Shown piece by piece: positions 5,466 through 6,273 of a DNA stretch of 6,273 nt. The stretch is from assembly GCA_051278165.1 (NCBI GenBank), contig JBNMNW010000327.1, positions 1 to 6,273 of the forward strand, in the 5' to 3' direction. The DNA is from GCA-2684655 sp051278165. GTDB taxonomy: Bacteria > Planctomycetota > UBA1135 > UBA2386. Position 1 is the first letter of the stretch; every line of letters begins with the position of its first letter. Both the position numbers and the translations under genes were made by a program. The notes under the pieces are model-generated. The model was given only the letters and a program-made list of their open reading frames with translations, was not told where the DNA came from and did no database searches.

Positions 5466-6273
5466 GCGTGCCTACAAGTGGGCTTGTGGCAGTGTGCAAG
5501 TATTGAAGCGATGGACTTGGCCGGTGATTCGTTCCAATCGGCTGAGCATGGCCGAGAAGTGGGGCTTCCTGCACTTTATGGGATTCTTCCCATTGCAGAC
5601 GCTCGCGCTCCTCTACACGGTGTTGGCATTTTTGGTCGCGCCATTCGTGTTGTCTGCCGATTGGGGACAGTTCGTCCTGTCGTTCATTGCAGGCTCTGTC
5701 ATGCCATTGCTGATTTTCCTGCCAGTGCTTGCGTTTGCATTCGGCGAACGCTGGTGGCGAGGTCTCCCGTCGTTCCTTGGCGTTTGTTGGTTGTGTTATG
5801 GCGCGGCTGACTTCCCAACTGCGCGAGGCACCCTGCATGGCCTGAGCAGCAAGGCACGGCGCTGGGTTCCTACCAATGGCGTCACTGGCGGAGCTGACGG
5901 TTCGATGTTCGCAGAAGCGGCCTTTGGTGCCGCGATCCTACTTGTGCCGTTGTGGAGGTTCCCAGAGATGTTGTTGTCACCACTGACGCTATTGATTGCG
6001 GTCAAGTTCTTGCTGTTGCCCACGATTGGCGAGCTCTACCAGGATGGGGTAAGCGCCGAGCAACTACCCAGGAAGCTGCCTCTGCGAATCCCGCGGATGT
6101 TGCGCATTGGTCTCGCCCTGATGCTGGTGCCCGCATTGACTTCGCAGAGCGTGCCGTCTACGAACAGCGTGCCCTCTACGAACAGCGTGCAGGTTCGTGG
6201 CGACCAGTTGCTCGTTGACGGCCAGCCATTCGTGGTGAAGGGAGTGCACTATGGGCCCTGGCGCCCGATGACG
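5452..6273 (+). CDS. Family 2 glycosyltransferase C-terminal half fused to start of a glycoside-hydrolase-like domain (5' truncated, 3' partial)
   Basis: This frame has no stop up to the window end. It opens with HFRKRAYKWACGSVQVLKRW (5455-5514), matching the Q/RxxRW region of processive, cellulose-synthase-like family 2 glycosyltransferases. About five hydrophobic segments follow (near 5578-5655, 5671-5740, 5761-5814, 5908-5955 and 5968-6027). A GTLHGL...RRWVPTNG stretch (5830-5880) resembles the cytosolic loop of that family. A sixth hydrophobic segment (6097-6140), an SVPSTN repeat linker and then VRGDQLLVDGQPFVVKGVHYGP follow. The last is like the opening of GH2-type or related TIM-barrel hydrolases and would lie outside the membrane. 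The catalytic Asp motifs of the transferase are absent. The frame is open upstream to 5170 but only as antisense to the kinase; ATG 5548 is the first ATG after the junction. Alternatively, ATG 6097 could start a separate secreted hydrolase with signal peptide MLRIGLALMLVPALTS. Confidence 0.75.
6148..6190 (+). repeat. 18-bp tandem repeat, 2.4 copies, in the linker
   Basis: AGCGTGCCGTCTACGAAC at 6148-6165 is repeated at 6166-6183 with one base changed (G to C in the third codon), then AGCGTGC at 6184-6190. It encodes SVPSTN-SVPSTN-SV, an in-frame flexible linker between the last membrane segment and the hydrolase-like domain. Confidence 0.85.

Noticed and set aside
5478..5810. 110-codon plus-strand frame
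   Set aside because: Out of frame with the glycosyltransferase membrane segments, which are clearly the coding frame here.

Overview
The window looks like chromosomal DNA of a GC-rich bacterium, most likely a planctomycete. The evidence is a very large secreted-type protein whose C-terminal module (residues near 650-766 of the first gene) resembles modules I associate with large planctomycete surface proteins. Supporting signs are the lack of clear Shine-Dalgarno sequences before the starts and the mix of a possible Ser/Thr-kinase N-terminus, a hybrid histidine kinase and a large sugar polymerase. This placement rests on memory of protein families, not on a search.

Layout, left to right. (1) 2-2329 (+): 3' part of a gene for a large beta-rich, probably exported protein; its 5' end lies outside the window. 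(2) 2481-3185 (+): a membrane-anchored gene resembling DUF3137-type proteins, split by one in-frame TAG at 2925-2927. The same frame continues with clearly family-like sequence to 3185. (3) 3186-3555: about 370 bp without a convincing gene, holding a hairpin and a 15-bp direct repeat. (4) 3556-4164 (+): an intact DJ-1/PfpI (isonitrile-hydratase-like) protein. (5) 4399-4782 (+): a short ORF that looks like the N-terminal leader of a larger protein, perhaps a Ser/Thr kinase. It contains four 15-bp repeats and runs into the 3' end of the opposite-strand gene. (6) 4716-5465 (-): the C-terminal part of a hybrid histidine kinase (end of the ATPase domain plus receiver), lacking the sensor, HisKA domain and N box. 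(7) about 5452-6273 (+): the C-terminal membrane half of a processive family 2 glycosyltransferase, running without a stop through an 18-bp tandem-repeat linker into the start of what looks like a glycoside hydrolase. It leaves the window open.

The most notable feature is that genes 6 and 7, on opposite strands, both lose their 5' halves at the same place, about 5450-5465. Family-like sequence of the kinase stops and that of the glycosyltransferase begins within a few bases. This looks like a rearrangement or deletion scar, or an assembly chimera. With the truncated ORF at 4399-4782 and the TAG-split gene at 2481-3185, four of the six genes whose 5' ends lie in the window look damaged or incomplete. 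I see no transposase, tRNA, rRNA, CRISPR array or integrase that would explain it. The genes do not form an obvious pathway and only the PfpI-like gene looks complete.
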